Assembly: GCF_018885265.1 (NCBI RefSeq)
Contig: NZ_CP076538.1
Span: 2,454,001 to 2,518,000 of the forward strand
Direction: 5' to 3'
Origin: Amycolatopsis aidingensis
GTDB lineage: Bacteria > Actinomycetota > Actinomycetes > Mycobacteriales > Pseudonocardiaceae
DNA length: 64,000 bases
Within the stretch, counting starts at the first letter, position 1. Each line of letters begins with the position of its first letter. The notes below the pieces were generated by a model that was given only the letters and a program-made list of their open reading frames with translations, made no database searches and was not told the origin of the DNA. The position numbers and the translations under genes are program-made. Below, in pieces: positions 56,796 through 64,000 of the stretch.

Positions 56796-59651
56796 ATGGA
56801 GGTGGATGTCACGGACCGGACTGGTGGCGACATCGTGGTGCGCCTGCTTGGCAGTGTCGGGCTGGACGCCCACGGTGGGGTCGCCGGTGGCCCGGTGACC
56901 GCGGGGCCCGCCAAGCAGTGTTGCGTACTGGCCGCGCTCGCGCTCACCCCGGGTAAGCCGGTGCCGCTGGACTCGTTGATCGACCGGGTGTGGGGCGAGC
57001 GGCCGCCCGCGGCCGCCAGGGACACGCTCTACGGTCACATCGCGCGGCTGCGCAGGCTGCTGCGGGAACTCGGCTGGGAAGGCACGGTCGCGCTTGGCAA
57101 ACACGGCGGCGGTTACCTGCTCGAGGTGCCGCCCGAGCGGGTGGACGTCCACCTGATGCGCAGGATCGCCGGGCAGGGCCGCGCCGCACTCGCGGACGGT
57201 GAGCCCCGGCGCGCCGCGGGCCTGTTGCGGGAAGCCGCCGCGCTGTGGCGGGGTCCGGCGCTGGCCGGGATCGGCGGCGACTGGGCCGAGCGAGTGCGGG
57301 ACGGGCTGGAACGCGAACGGCTCGGCCTGCTCGGTGACCTCTTCGAAGCCGAGCTGGCGGCGGGAAGGCATGCCGAGGTGGTGGCCGAGCTGGCCAACCT
57401 GGTGGCCGAGTATCCGCTGGCCGAGTCGTTGGTGCGCTTGCTGATGCTGGCGTTGTACCGGGTGGGCCGGAGCAGCGAGGCGCTGGACTGTTTCACCGCG
57501 CTCGCCCGGCGGCTGCGCACCGAGCTCGGCACCGAGCCCGGCGCCGCGCTCGGCGAGCTGCACCAGCGGATCCTGCGGGAGGACCCGGGGCTGCGCACCG
57601 AAGGCGCCATACGTGCGGCCGCGGCCGCCGTCCCGGTGCCCCGCCAGCTGCCAGCCGATGTGGGCGGCTTCGTCGGCAGGGCCGACGAGCTGAAGCAGCT
57701 CGACGCGCTACCGCCGGTAGGCGAGCCGGGCAGCACGCCGATCGTGGTGATCGCCGGTACCGGCGGGATCGGCAAGACCGCGCTCGCGGTGCACTGGGCG
57801 CAGCAGAACCTGGACCGGTTCCCGGACGGGCAGTTGCACGTCAACCTGCGTGGCTTCGATCCATCCAGCGAGCCGAGTTCCCCTTCGGTGGTGCTGCGTG
57901 GCTTCCTGGACGCGCTCGGGGCCGATGCCGCCGCGATCCCGGCCGACCTGGATGGGCGGGCGGCGCTCTACCGCAGCATGCTCTCGGGCAAACGCTTGCT
58001 GGTGGTACTCGACAATGCCGGGGACGCCGCCCAGGTGGAGCCGTTGCTGCCGGGCAGCGAGACCTGCGCCGTACTGGTCACCAGCCGCCGTCAGTTGCCG
58101 GGTTTGCAGTTGCGTGGTGGGCGGCTGGTCAACCTGGACGTGCTGAGCGCGGGGGAGGCCCGCGACCTGCTGGCCGGTCAGCTCGGCACGGAACGGGTGC
58201 TGAGTGAGCCCGCGGTGGCAGCCGATCTGGTCCGCTGGTGCGCCGGGCTGCCACTCGCGGTGAGCATCGTGGTGGCGCGTGCCGCGGCCCATCCGGACTT
58301 TCCGCTTGCCGTGCTCGCCGAGGAACTGCGCAGCGCATCGGCCCGGCTGGACGCCCTCGACGCCGGGGAGCTGAGTGCCAACCTGCGCGCGGTGTTCTCC
58401 TGGTCCTACCGCGCGCTCGTTGCCCCGGCCGCCCGGATGTTCCGCCTCCTCGGCCTTGTCCAGGGGCCGGATATCAGCAGGCAGGCGGCCGCCGGGCTGG
58501 CCGCGGTCGCACCGGAACAGGCCAGGGCACTGCTGCGCGAGCTGGAAACCGCGCACCTGGTGCAGCAGCACGTCCCCGGCCGGTACCGGATGCACGACCT
58601 GCTGCGGCTCTACGCCGCTGAGCAGGCCACCGAGTCCGGGGAGCAGGAGGAACTGCGGGCCGCCCCGCGCAGACTGGTGGACTTCTACCTGCATACCGCG
58701 CACGCGGCGGACCGGCTGCTCTACCCGCAGCGGCCGCTGATCGCCCCTGACCCGCCCGCCGAGGGGGTGCTGCCGGAGGTTCCGGAAAGCACCGCGGCGG
58801 CCGCGGAGTGGTTCGACACCGAGCACGAATGTCTGCTGGCCGCCCAGGACGCGGCCATCGCGCACCGGCTGGACGCGCAGGTGTGGCTGCTGGCCTGGGT
58901 GCTCGGCAGCTTCCACCGGCGGCGCGGCAACCCGCAGGAGAGCCTGGAGTCCTGGCGTGCCGGGGTGGCAGCCGCCGACCGGCTCGGTGCGCCCCTCGCC
59001 AGGGGCTGGGCGCACCGCGAGATCGGGCACACCTACGCCAGGGTGGGGCAGCAGGAGCAGGCGCTGGAACACCTCGAACTCGCCCTCGAGCTGTTCACCG
59101 AGGCCGGTGACCTCGGCGCCAAGGCGCACACTCATCAGGCGCTGGCGGTGGTACTGGAGTTCGCGGGCGACAACGAGCGGGCGCTGGAACAGGCGCATCA
59201 CTCGCTGCGCCTGTTCCAGGAGGTCGGCGATCACGTCTGGGCCGCGGACATGCGGGGTGCCATCGGCTGGTTCGAGGCCAAACTCGGCAACTTCGCGGCC
59301 GCGCGCGTGCACTGCGAGGAAGGGCTGGCGTTGTGCCGCAGGCACGGGCACCGCCGGGCGGAGGCGCAAACCCTGGACAGCCTCGGATACGTTGTGCGGC
59401 ACTTGGGCGACTACGACGAGGCCGTGCGACATTACCGCGAGGCGCTGGCGGTGTTCCGGGAGCTGCGACACACCTACGAGGAGGCGCGGACGCTGGCCAG
59501 CCTCGGGGACACCCACCAGGCCTTCGGCGAGATCGAAGCGGCCGTCGCATCCTGGCGCCAGGCCCTGACATTATTCCGGGAGCAACGGCGTACCGCCGAC
59601 GTGGAGCGGGTAGAGCGAAAACTGGCGGACGTCGGTGAGCAGCAGGGCTAG
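56796..59651 (+). CDS. SARP/AfsR-family regulator (BTAD, NB-ARC, TPR)
   Basis: 951 aa. Residues about 10-100: winged-helix OmpR-like DNA-binding domain (LDSLIDRVWGERPPAAARDTLYGHIARLRR); about 105-250: BTAD; P-loop GTGGIGKTALAVHWA near 320 opens the NB-ARC ATPase; about 690-950: tetratricopeptide repeats (HREIGHTYARVGQQEQALEHLELALELF and others). Such proteins activate antibiotic or lipid clusters, so control of the PKS at the right edge is plausible but unproven. ATG 56796 is preferred to an upstream open frame from 56718. Its stop overlaps the GNAT start. Confidence 0.92.
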   Translation: MEVDVTDRTGGDIVVRLLGSVGLDAHGGVAGGPVTAGPAKQCCVLAALALTPGKPVPLDSLIDRVWGERPPAAARDTLYGHIARLRRLLRELGWEGTVALGKHGGGYLLEVPPERVDVHLMRRIAGQGRAALADGEPRRAAGLLREAAALWRGPALAGIGGDWAERVRDGLERERLGLLGDLFEAELAAGRHAEVVAELANLVAEYPLAESLVRLLMLALYRVGRSSEALDCFTALARRLRTELGTEPGAALGELHQRILREDPGLRTEGAIRAAAAAVPVPRQLPADVGGFVGRADELKQLDALPPVGEPGSTPIVVIAGTGGIGKTALAVHWAQQNLDRFPDGQLHVNLRGFDPSSEPSSPSVVLRGFLDALGADAAAIPADLDGRAALYRSMLSGKRLLVVLDNAGDAAQVEPLLPGSETCAVLVTSRRQLPGLQLRGGRLVNLDVLSAGEARDLLAGQLGTERVLSEPAVAADLVRWCAGLPLAVSIVVARAAAHPDFPLAVLAEELRSASARLDALDAGELSANLRAVFSWSYRALVAPAARMFRLLGLVQGPDISRQAAAGLAAVAPEQARALLRELETAHLVQQHVPGRYRMHDLLRLYAAEQATESGEQEELRAAPRRLVDFYLHTAHAADRLLYPQRPLIAPDPPAEGVLPEVPESTAAAAEWFDTEHECLLAAQDAAIAHRLDAQVWLLAWVLGSFHRRRGNPQESLESWRAGVAAADRLGAPLARGWAHREIGHTYARVGQQEQALEHLELALELFTEAGDLGAKAHTHQALAVVLEFAGDNERALEQAHHSLRLFQEVGDHVWAADMRGAIGWFEAKLGNFAAARVHCEEGLALCRRHGHRRAEAQTLDSLGYVVRHLGDYDEAVRHYREALAVFRELRHTYEEARTLASLGDTHQAFGEIEAAVASWRQALTLFREQRRTADVERVERKLADVGEQQG

Positions 59652-60190
59652 TGTCGGACGGTATGTTCCTGGAGACCGATCGTCTGGTGCTGCGGGCCTT
59701 CACTGAGTCCGATGTCGACAATCTGGTCGAGCTGGACAGTGATCCGGAGGTCATGCGGTGGCTCTCCGGTGGGCGACCCACGTCGCGAGCGGAGATCGAG
59801 CGCCGGGTGTTGCCGAGGTTTCTCGGCGGCGGCTACTGGGCGGCGGAGGAGAAGCCGCACGGGGTGTTCCTCGGGTGGTTCGAGCTGTGCTCCCGCGCCG
59901 GTGACCGGCCGGGCGAGGTCGAGCTCGGTTACCGCCTGCGCCGCTCGGCGTGGGGGCACGGATACGCGACCGAGGGCGCGCGGGCGTTGGTACGCAAGGC
60001 TTTCACCGAACTGGGCGTCTGGCGGATCTACGCCCAGACCATGACGGTCAACCAGCGTTCCCGCCGGGTGCTGGAGAAGGCGGGCCTGCGCCACGTGCGA
60101 ACCTTCCACCAGGACTGGCCGGAACCCATCGAGGGCAGCGAGCGCGGTGAAGTCGAGTACGCCCTCGAACGCATTAACTGGACCCCCTAA
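59651..60190 (+). CDS. GNAT N-acetyltransferase (RimJ/RimL-like)
   Basis: 179 aa: ETDRLVLRAFTESDVDNLVEL at the N-terminus, acetyl-CoA loop RRSAWGHGYATEGARALVRKAF near 103, and MTVNQRSRRVLEKAGLRHVR. Typical of ribosomal-protein or amino-acid/antibiotic acetyltransferases. GTG 59651 overlaps the regulator's stop; ATG 59663 is an alternative. The gene ends eight bases before the 21-bp repeats of element copy B. Confidence 0.88.
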   Translation: MSDGMFLETDRLVLRAFTESDVDNLVELDSDPEVMRWLSGGRPTSRAEIERRVLPRFLGGGYWAAEEKPHGVFLGWFELCSRAGDRPGEVELGYRLRRSAWGHGYATEGARALVRKAFTELGVWRIYAQTMTVNQRSRRVLEKAGLRHVRTFHQDWPEPIEGSERGEVEYALERINWTP

Positions 60191-60198
60191 CCCCCGGC

Positions 60199-60304
60199 GT
60201 GTTTGCTCTCCACGCGCGTGTGTTTGCCGTTCCCGCGCACGCTTTGGCTGTCCACGCGCACGCTTTGGCCCTTCCCGCGCATCGTGTTTGCCGCTCAGGT
60301 AACC
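60199..60304 (+). repeat. 21-bp tandem repeats, element copy B
   Basis: Units at 60199-60219, 60220-60240, 60241-60261, 60262-60283 (22 bp) and 60284-60304, then a degenerate one. Units 1 and 2 are identical to the first two units of copy A, and units 3 and 4 differ by a few bases. Confidence 0.85.
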
Positions 60305-60356
60305 GTGTTGGCCGGTGACGAGCCTGTGGCTGGGTTCCAAGCACGCCTCCGGCGCG

Positions 60357-60423
60357 CCGCGGGGCACTGGCGCTCCACACATCACCATTAGCAGGGCTGG
60401 TTGCTAGCGCCAGCACCCCACGG
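60357..60423. repeat. Long hairpin in element copy B
   Basis: CCGCGGGGCACTGGCGCT pairs with 60406-60423 at 15 of 18 positions (some mismatches are G:U pairs). The loop holds AGCAGGGCTGGTTGCT, a short inner hairpin. Confidence 0.65.
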
Positions 60424-60461
60424 AACGGGCACCCCGGGCCCGGCCTGGCATGCATTCTGTG

Positions 60462-60477
60462 TCGAACACGCATTCGA
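60462..60477. promoter_or_regulatory. LexA/SOS-like box, element copy B
   Basis: TCGAACACGCATTCGA fits TCGAAC-N4-GTTCGA at 11 of 12 fixed positions, 66 bases before the DUF222/HNH start. TATACA at 60493-60498 could be the -10 of a promoter whose -35 lies in the box; a second candidate -10 (TACAAT, 60531-60536) lies seven bases before the start codon. Confidence 0.65.
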
Positions 60478-60543
60478 GTGAATACCGGCGGGTATACATT
60501 CACGCGGGGAATTCTTGTCGGACTCGTCGATACAATTGTGGGT

Positions 60544-61734
60544 ATGGACAGACACAGTTCTGATCCGCACACGGATCCCGCCGAAGACGCACTCACCACA
60601 CTCGACCTATTGGAGGCCAACGAACGCGCCATCGCCCGGCTGGAGGCGCGGCGGGTGCTGCTGGTGGCCGACCTCGCCCACGACGGGGACGAACGGGTCT
60701 CGCTGGTGACCGAGATCGCCGGACGGCTGTACTGGACCCGGCACCGGGTGGAGGAAGCCCTGGCGCTGGGGCAGCACCTCACCCGGTTGCCGAACACCCT
60801 CGCCGCGTTCCGGGAGGGCCGGATTGATCAGGAGAAGGTGAAAGCGGTGGTCGAACCCACCGCGGTCCTCACCGACCAACAAGCCCGCGAGGTGGATAAG
60901 CGGATGGGCGACAAACTGGAACGCAAAGACCGCACCAGCCTGCGGCGGTCGGTGCGCTACCAGGTACTCGCGGTCGACCCGGACGGGGCGGCGCGGCGCA
61001 CCCGGGCCCGGCGGGCACAACGGTCCCTGGAACTCATCCATCAAGACGATGGGGTGTCCAGCCTCATGGCCGACCTCCCGACGGAGGTGGCCAGTGCGAT
61101 TTATGCGCGGTGTGACCGGGCCGCCCGACGCCTCCGACGGGAAGGGGACAGTCGCACGTTGGAGCAGTTGCGGGCGGACGTGTTCGCCGATTTGGCCCTG
61201 CGGGAACAGGGTGAGATCCGGGCGCCGCGGACGGAGGTGTACCTGTACTTCGCGGCCAGTTCGTTGCTGGGGTTGGATGAGCAGCCGGGGTATCTGGCCG
61301 GGCATGGGCATATTCCGGCGTCGTTGGCGCGGGAGCTGGCTACGCATCCGGACAGTGTGTGGCGGCGGTTGTTGACCGACCCGGCCACGGGGCATCCCAC
61401 CGATCTGGGGCGTACGCGGTATCGGCCGCCGGCGGCGCTGGATGAGTTCGTGCGGGTACGGGACCGGGAATGCCAGGGGATCGGGTGCCACCGGCCCTCC
61501 CAGCAGTGCCAGAACGACCACACCACCGACTGGGCCCAGGGCGGAGGCACCTGTGAGGAGGAGCTGGTCGGGTACTGCGAGCGCGACCATCACCTGAAGG
61601 ACCTGCCGGGATGGAAATACGAGGTGATCGACGGGATACCCACCATCACCACACCCCACGGAGACATCCACCAAAGCCCACGGGAGCCGCTGCACGAACC
61701 CCTCACCCCAGACAACGACAAACCACCCTTCTGA
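60544..61734 (+). CDS. DUF222/HNH endonuclease-like protein (13E12 type), copy B
   Basis: 396 aa, differing from copy A at 14 positions by my count: DUF222 domain then an HNH nuclease with CQGIGCHRPSQQCQNDH and YCERDHHLK. The changes are scattered and conservative, with no stop or frameshift, so both copies appear to be under selection or recently duplicated. ATG 60544 lies seven bases after TACAAT (leaderless candidate); GTG 60538 is possible. The stop is two bases from the end of the convergent esterase gene. Biological role of the family unknown. Confidence 0.9.
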   Translation: MDRHSSDPHTDPAEDALTTLDLLEANERAIARLEARRVLLVADLAHDGDERVSLVTEIAGRLYWTRHRVEEALALGQHLTRLPNTLAAFREGRIDQEKVKAVVEPTAVLTDQQAREVDKRMGDKLERKDRTSLRRSVRYQVLAVDPDGAARRTRARRAQRSLELIHQDDGVSSLMADLPTEVASAIYARCDRAARRLRREGDSRTLEQLRADVFADLALREQGEIRAPRTEVYLYFAASSLLGLDEQPGYLAGHGHIPASLARELATHPDSVWRRLLTDPATGHPTDLGRTRYRPPAALDEFVRVRDRECQGIGCHRPSQQCQNDHTTDWAQGGGTCEEELVGYCERDHHLKDLPGWKYEVIDGIPTITTPHGDIHQSPREPLHEPLTPDNDKPPF

Positions 61735-61736
61735 GG

Positions 61737-62609
61737 TCAGTCGCGTAGCACGTCCTGGGCGTAGGGCCAGAACTCCTCGATCATGCGTCGCCAGGTGGGC
61801 CAGAAGTGGATGCCGGTCGTGTACCTGGTGGTGACCTCCGTGCCCAGGGCGCACAGGCGTTCGGCCAGGTCCTCCGTCATTGCGCGGGAGTACCGCTCAA
61901 CCAGGCCCATCCCGGCGACGAACTGGTCACCGGGTCGCCGGCTGCCGTCCCCCGCAGCGAGGTACACCGGGGTCTGGCGCAGCGCGTCGGCGCGCACCAA
62001 GGGATCGTTCGCGGCCCATGCTTCGGGACATCGGCGCCGCGGGCCCCAGATCAGGCCGGGGCGCATACCCTCACGGACAGACAGCAGGCCCAGCAACGCC
62101 GCCATGCCGCGGCGGGTCAGGTGCATCAGACCGCTCAACGATGCCACAGCGCGGAACATGCCGGGGTGGCGCATGCCGTACCGCAGCGCGCCGTATCCGC
62201 CCATGGACAGGCCCGCGGCCATTCGCACCTCGCTGGCGCCGTACTCCCGCTCCAGCAGCGGCAGTAACTCGCCGAGATGGAATGTCTCCCAGCGGGGCAC
62301 GGTGCCCAGCCGATCCGGCACCCGCCAGTCGGTGTAGAACCCCAGCCTGCCCGCTTCCGGGATCGCGACCAGCATGTTGCCGTTCTCGGCCAACCGCGCG
62401 ATCTCGGTGTGCCGCACCAGGCTGTGATGATCATCCGAGGAGCCGTGCAGCAGATACAGCACCGGATACCCGGCATACCCGCCCGGCTCCCAGCCCGGCG
62501 GGGTGAGCAGGGTGACCCCGACCTCCCTGCCCACCGCGGGCGAGAACAGCCGTAGCTCGCGGACCGTGCCGGTCGATGCGCCGTCCGCGAGCACGGTCAG
62601 TCCGCTCAT
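61737..62609 (-). CDS. Alpha/beta hydrolase, esterase D/Ag85-like
   Basis: 290 aa. LYLLHGSSDDHHSLVRH near residue 47 forms the oxyanion hole region, GLSMGGYGALRYG carries the nucleophilic Ser, and TTGIHFWPTWRRMIEEFWPYAQ the His: the layout of FrmB/mycolyltransferase-type esterases. No signal peptide. ATG 62609 overlaps the PKS stop (ATGA), so it is translationally coupled to the PKS and may release or transfer its acyl product; an upstream open frame to 62741 is not used. Confidence 0.87.
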   Translation of the reverse strand: MSGLTVLADGASTGTVRELRLFSPAVGREVGVTLLTPPGWEPGGYAGYPVLYLLHGSSDDHHSLVRHTEIARLAENGNMLVAIPEAGRLGFYTDWRVPDRLGTVPRWETFHLGELLPLLEREYGASEVRMAAGLSMGGYGALRYGMRHPGMFRAVASLSGLMHLTRRGMAALLGLLSVREGMRPGLIWGPRRRCPEAWAANDPLVRADALRQTPVYLAAGDGSRRPGDQFVAGMGLVERYSRAMTEDLAERLCALGTEVTTRYTTGIHFWPTWRRMIEEFWPYAQDVLRD

Positions 62610-64000
62610 CCGGCGCTCCGCACGGCTTGCCCGACCTTGGTCAGCAGGTGATCGATGTGCTTGCCGATCAGGTCCACATTGGGCGGATCGAGCAGCGAAA
62701 GATGGTGCCCCGGCACGTTGATCACCTCGATGTCCGGGCACACCGCGTCCCAGCCACGGGCCGGATCGGTGCGGTCGAACCGCTGGTCGCGCAACCCTCC
62801 CGGCACCAGATCCGCGGCGCTGAAGAAGGTCACCCTGCCCGGGTAACGCTCCGGTACATAGTGTTCGAGTGAGCGTGCGTCCAGGAACGAGGTGCGCTGA
62901 TGATGCAGGATCGCGTCACTCACCTCGCTGTTCACCACGCCCTCGGCCAGCATGGTGTCGATCAGCAGTTGCACCTGCCCCTCGTCATCCAGGCGGGCCA
63001 GTTGCTCGTACGGCAGCGAAACCCGGCGGCCGTAGCTCGTCTCCAGGAACTCCTCGAACCGCTCGAACCGCTTCTCCAGCAGCTCCACCTCGGTCAGCCC
63101 GGTGTCGTTGGGCAACGGCAGGATCGGGTCGATCATCGCCAGCAGCTCGACCTCCTCGCCAGCCCGGCGCAGCTGCTGCGCCATCTCGTAGGCAAGGAAA
63201 CCGCCGAACGACCAGCCCGCGATGCGGTACGGCCCATGTGGCTGGATCGCGCGCAGCTCGGGCAGGTAGTGCGTCACCCGGTCCTCGACGCTGGCCACGC
63301 CGTCGATCCGGTCGAAGCCGTACACCGGAACCTCGGTGTCCAGCAGCTGCACCAGCTGGTGGTACACCGCGGTATCACCGCCACCGGGATGGAACAGGAA
63401 CAGCGGCGCCCGGCCGCCCTGCCCGCGCAGCACCCGTACCGGCGAGCCGCCCGAAGGCTCGTCCTCGCGCAGGTGCTGGGCGATCCGTTCCACCGTCGGG
63501 TGCTCGAACAGCTCCGAAATGGTCAGCTCGCGGCCGCTTCGCTCCACCAGCAGCGCGGTGACCTGCTCGGCCTTCTGCCGGTTGCCGCCGATGCCGTAGA
63601 AGTCCTGTGTCACGCCGACGTCGGTGCCGAGCACCTCCCGCCACACGCTGGCGACCAGCCGCTCGGCGGCGTCCCGCGGCGGCACCAGCGTCGGCCCCGC
63701 GGTCCGGGCCGGGGTGGCCGTGTCCTCGATCCCCAGCTCGCCGAACAGCCACTCCTCGACCTCGGCCACGCAGGCCCCGCGCAGCATCAACGACACCGGC
63801 AGCGCCAGCTCGAAATCGTGCTGCACGGCGTTGCGAATCCGTACCGCCAGCAGCGAGTCCACCCCCAGCGCAGCCAGGGGCGTTGCCGGGTCCAGCTGGT
63901 CCGGCTGGAAACCGAGTACCGAGGCGATCCTGGCGCGCAGCTGGGTGGCGGCCATGGCCCTGGCCGGGCCCGGTTCGAGCGTGCGCAGGGTGGCGAGGCC
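62606..64000 (-). CDS. Type I PKS C-terminal part: ACP, degenerate carrier, thioesterase (partial)
   Basis: The frame is open to the right edge, so the gene continues beyond the window. Visible order: end of an upstream domain; carrier domain 1 with LGVDSLLAVRIRN (phosphopantetheine Ser present); carrier domain 2 with DFYGIGGNRQKAEQV, where the usual GGxS site is GGNR, so the attachment serine is missing; then a thioesterase (FLFHPGGGD, GWSFGGFLAYEMAQ with Ser, MIDP Asp, GHHLSL His). It would release a polyketide or acyl chain. ATG 63955 inside the frame is not the true start. Confidence 0.88.
   Translation of the reverse strand, partial: GLATLRTLEPGPARAMAATQLRARIASVLGFQPDQLDPATPLAALGVDSLLAVRIRNAVQHDFELALPVSLMLRGACVAEVEEWLFGELGIEDTATPARTAGPTLVPPRDAAERLVASVWREVLGTDVGVTQDFYGIGGNRQKAEQVTALLVERSGRELTISELFEHPTVERIAQHLREDEPSGGSPVRVLRGQGGRAPLFLFHPGGGDTAVYHQLVQLLDTEVPVYGFDRIDGVASVEDRVTHYLPELRAIQPHGPYRIAGWSFGGFLAYEMAQQLRRAGEEVELLAMIDPILPLPNDTGLTEVELLEKRFERFEEFLETSYGRRVSLPYEQLARLDDEGQVQLLIDTMLAEGVVNSEVSDAILHHQRTSFLDARSLEHYVPERYPGRVTFFSAADLVPGGLRDQRFDRTDPARGWDAVCPDIEVINVPGHHLSLLDPPNVDLIGKHIDHLLTKVGQAVRSAG

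Larger units (their letters stand above)
60199..61734 (+). mobile_element. DUF222/HNH repeat element, copy B
   Basis: Same parts and order as copy A at 28.1-29.6 kb, opposite orientation: 21-bp repeats, hairpin, SOS box, DUF222/HNH gene. Homology begins at the first repeat unit (GTGTTTGCTCTCC) and ends at the stop codon. It fills the gap between convergent genes: GNAT (stop at 60190) and esterase (stop at 61737). No transposase and no target-site duplication seen. Confidence 0.7.

Overview
The window is very GC-rich, with compact head-to-tail operons and many ATGA/GTGA stop-start overlaps. Gene content (glycine-cleavage operon behind a tandem glycine riboswitch, SARP/AfsR regulator, type I PKS end, FadR/PucR regulators, Tat-exported oxidoreductase, GH172, 13E12-type HNH proteins) fits a filamentous actinomycete, most likely Pseudonocardiaceae (Amycolatopsis/Prauserella/Saccharopolyspora-like). 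That placement is inference. I saw no tRNA, rRNA, CRISPR array or replication origin.

Layout. 0-1 kb: frame-broken DUF4360 secreted protein. 1-7.7 kb: predicted ethanolamine (or polyamine) use by gamma-glutamylation: permease, glutamine-synthetase-like ligase, gamma-glutamyl hydrolase, aldehyde dehydrogenase and an SDR, with a secreted intradiol dioxygenase inserted. 7.7-9 kb: frame-broken DUF222/HNH gene. 9.2-17.5 kb: glycine riboswitch, then gcvP-gcvT-gcvH-glyA-lipA-sdaA (glycine to serine to pyruvate; lipA is frame-broken as read). 17.5-20.3 kb: FadR regulator and a class A PBP with a degenerate transpeptidase domain. 20.3-26.9 kb: O-methyltransferase, AraC regulator and a divergent beta-oxidation-like operon. 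26.9-31.6 kb: GH172, first complete DUF222/HNH element, two-domain reductase. 31.7-36 kb: small ORF, FAD reductase, drug exporter, PucR regulator. 36-42.5 kb: Tat-dependent GMC dehydrogenase pair, frame-broken DMFase-like protein, lactate-monooxygenase-like enzyme. 42.5-49 kb: hrpA, solo 21-bp repeats, lipoprotein, stand-alone family A polymerase. 49-56.6 kb: acyl-CoA synthetase, HTH regulator, five-gene SDR-to-MFS operon. 56.8-64 kb: SARP, GNAT, second DUF222/HNH element, esterase, and the 3' end of a PKS running off the right edge.

The most unusual structure is a repeat-associated element: tandem 21-bp units, a long hairpin, a LexA-type (SOS) box and a DUF222/HNH gene. It occurs twice, nearly identical and inverted, at 28.1-29.6 and 60.2-61.7 kb; a repeat-only version lies at 46.4 kb. 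All three sit exactly between two convergent genes. The unrelated frame-broken DUF222 gene at 8 kb also carries an SOS-like box.

Four genes (DUF4360, DUF222 at 8 kb, lipA, DMFase-like) are broken by single-base frame changes, mostly apparent losses in G/C runs. This may be decay or sequencing error, so these calls are provisional.
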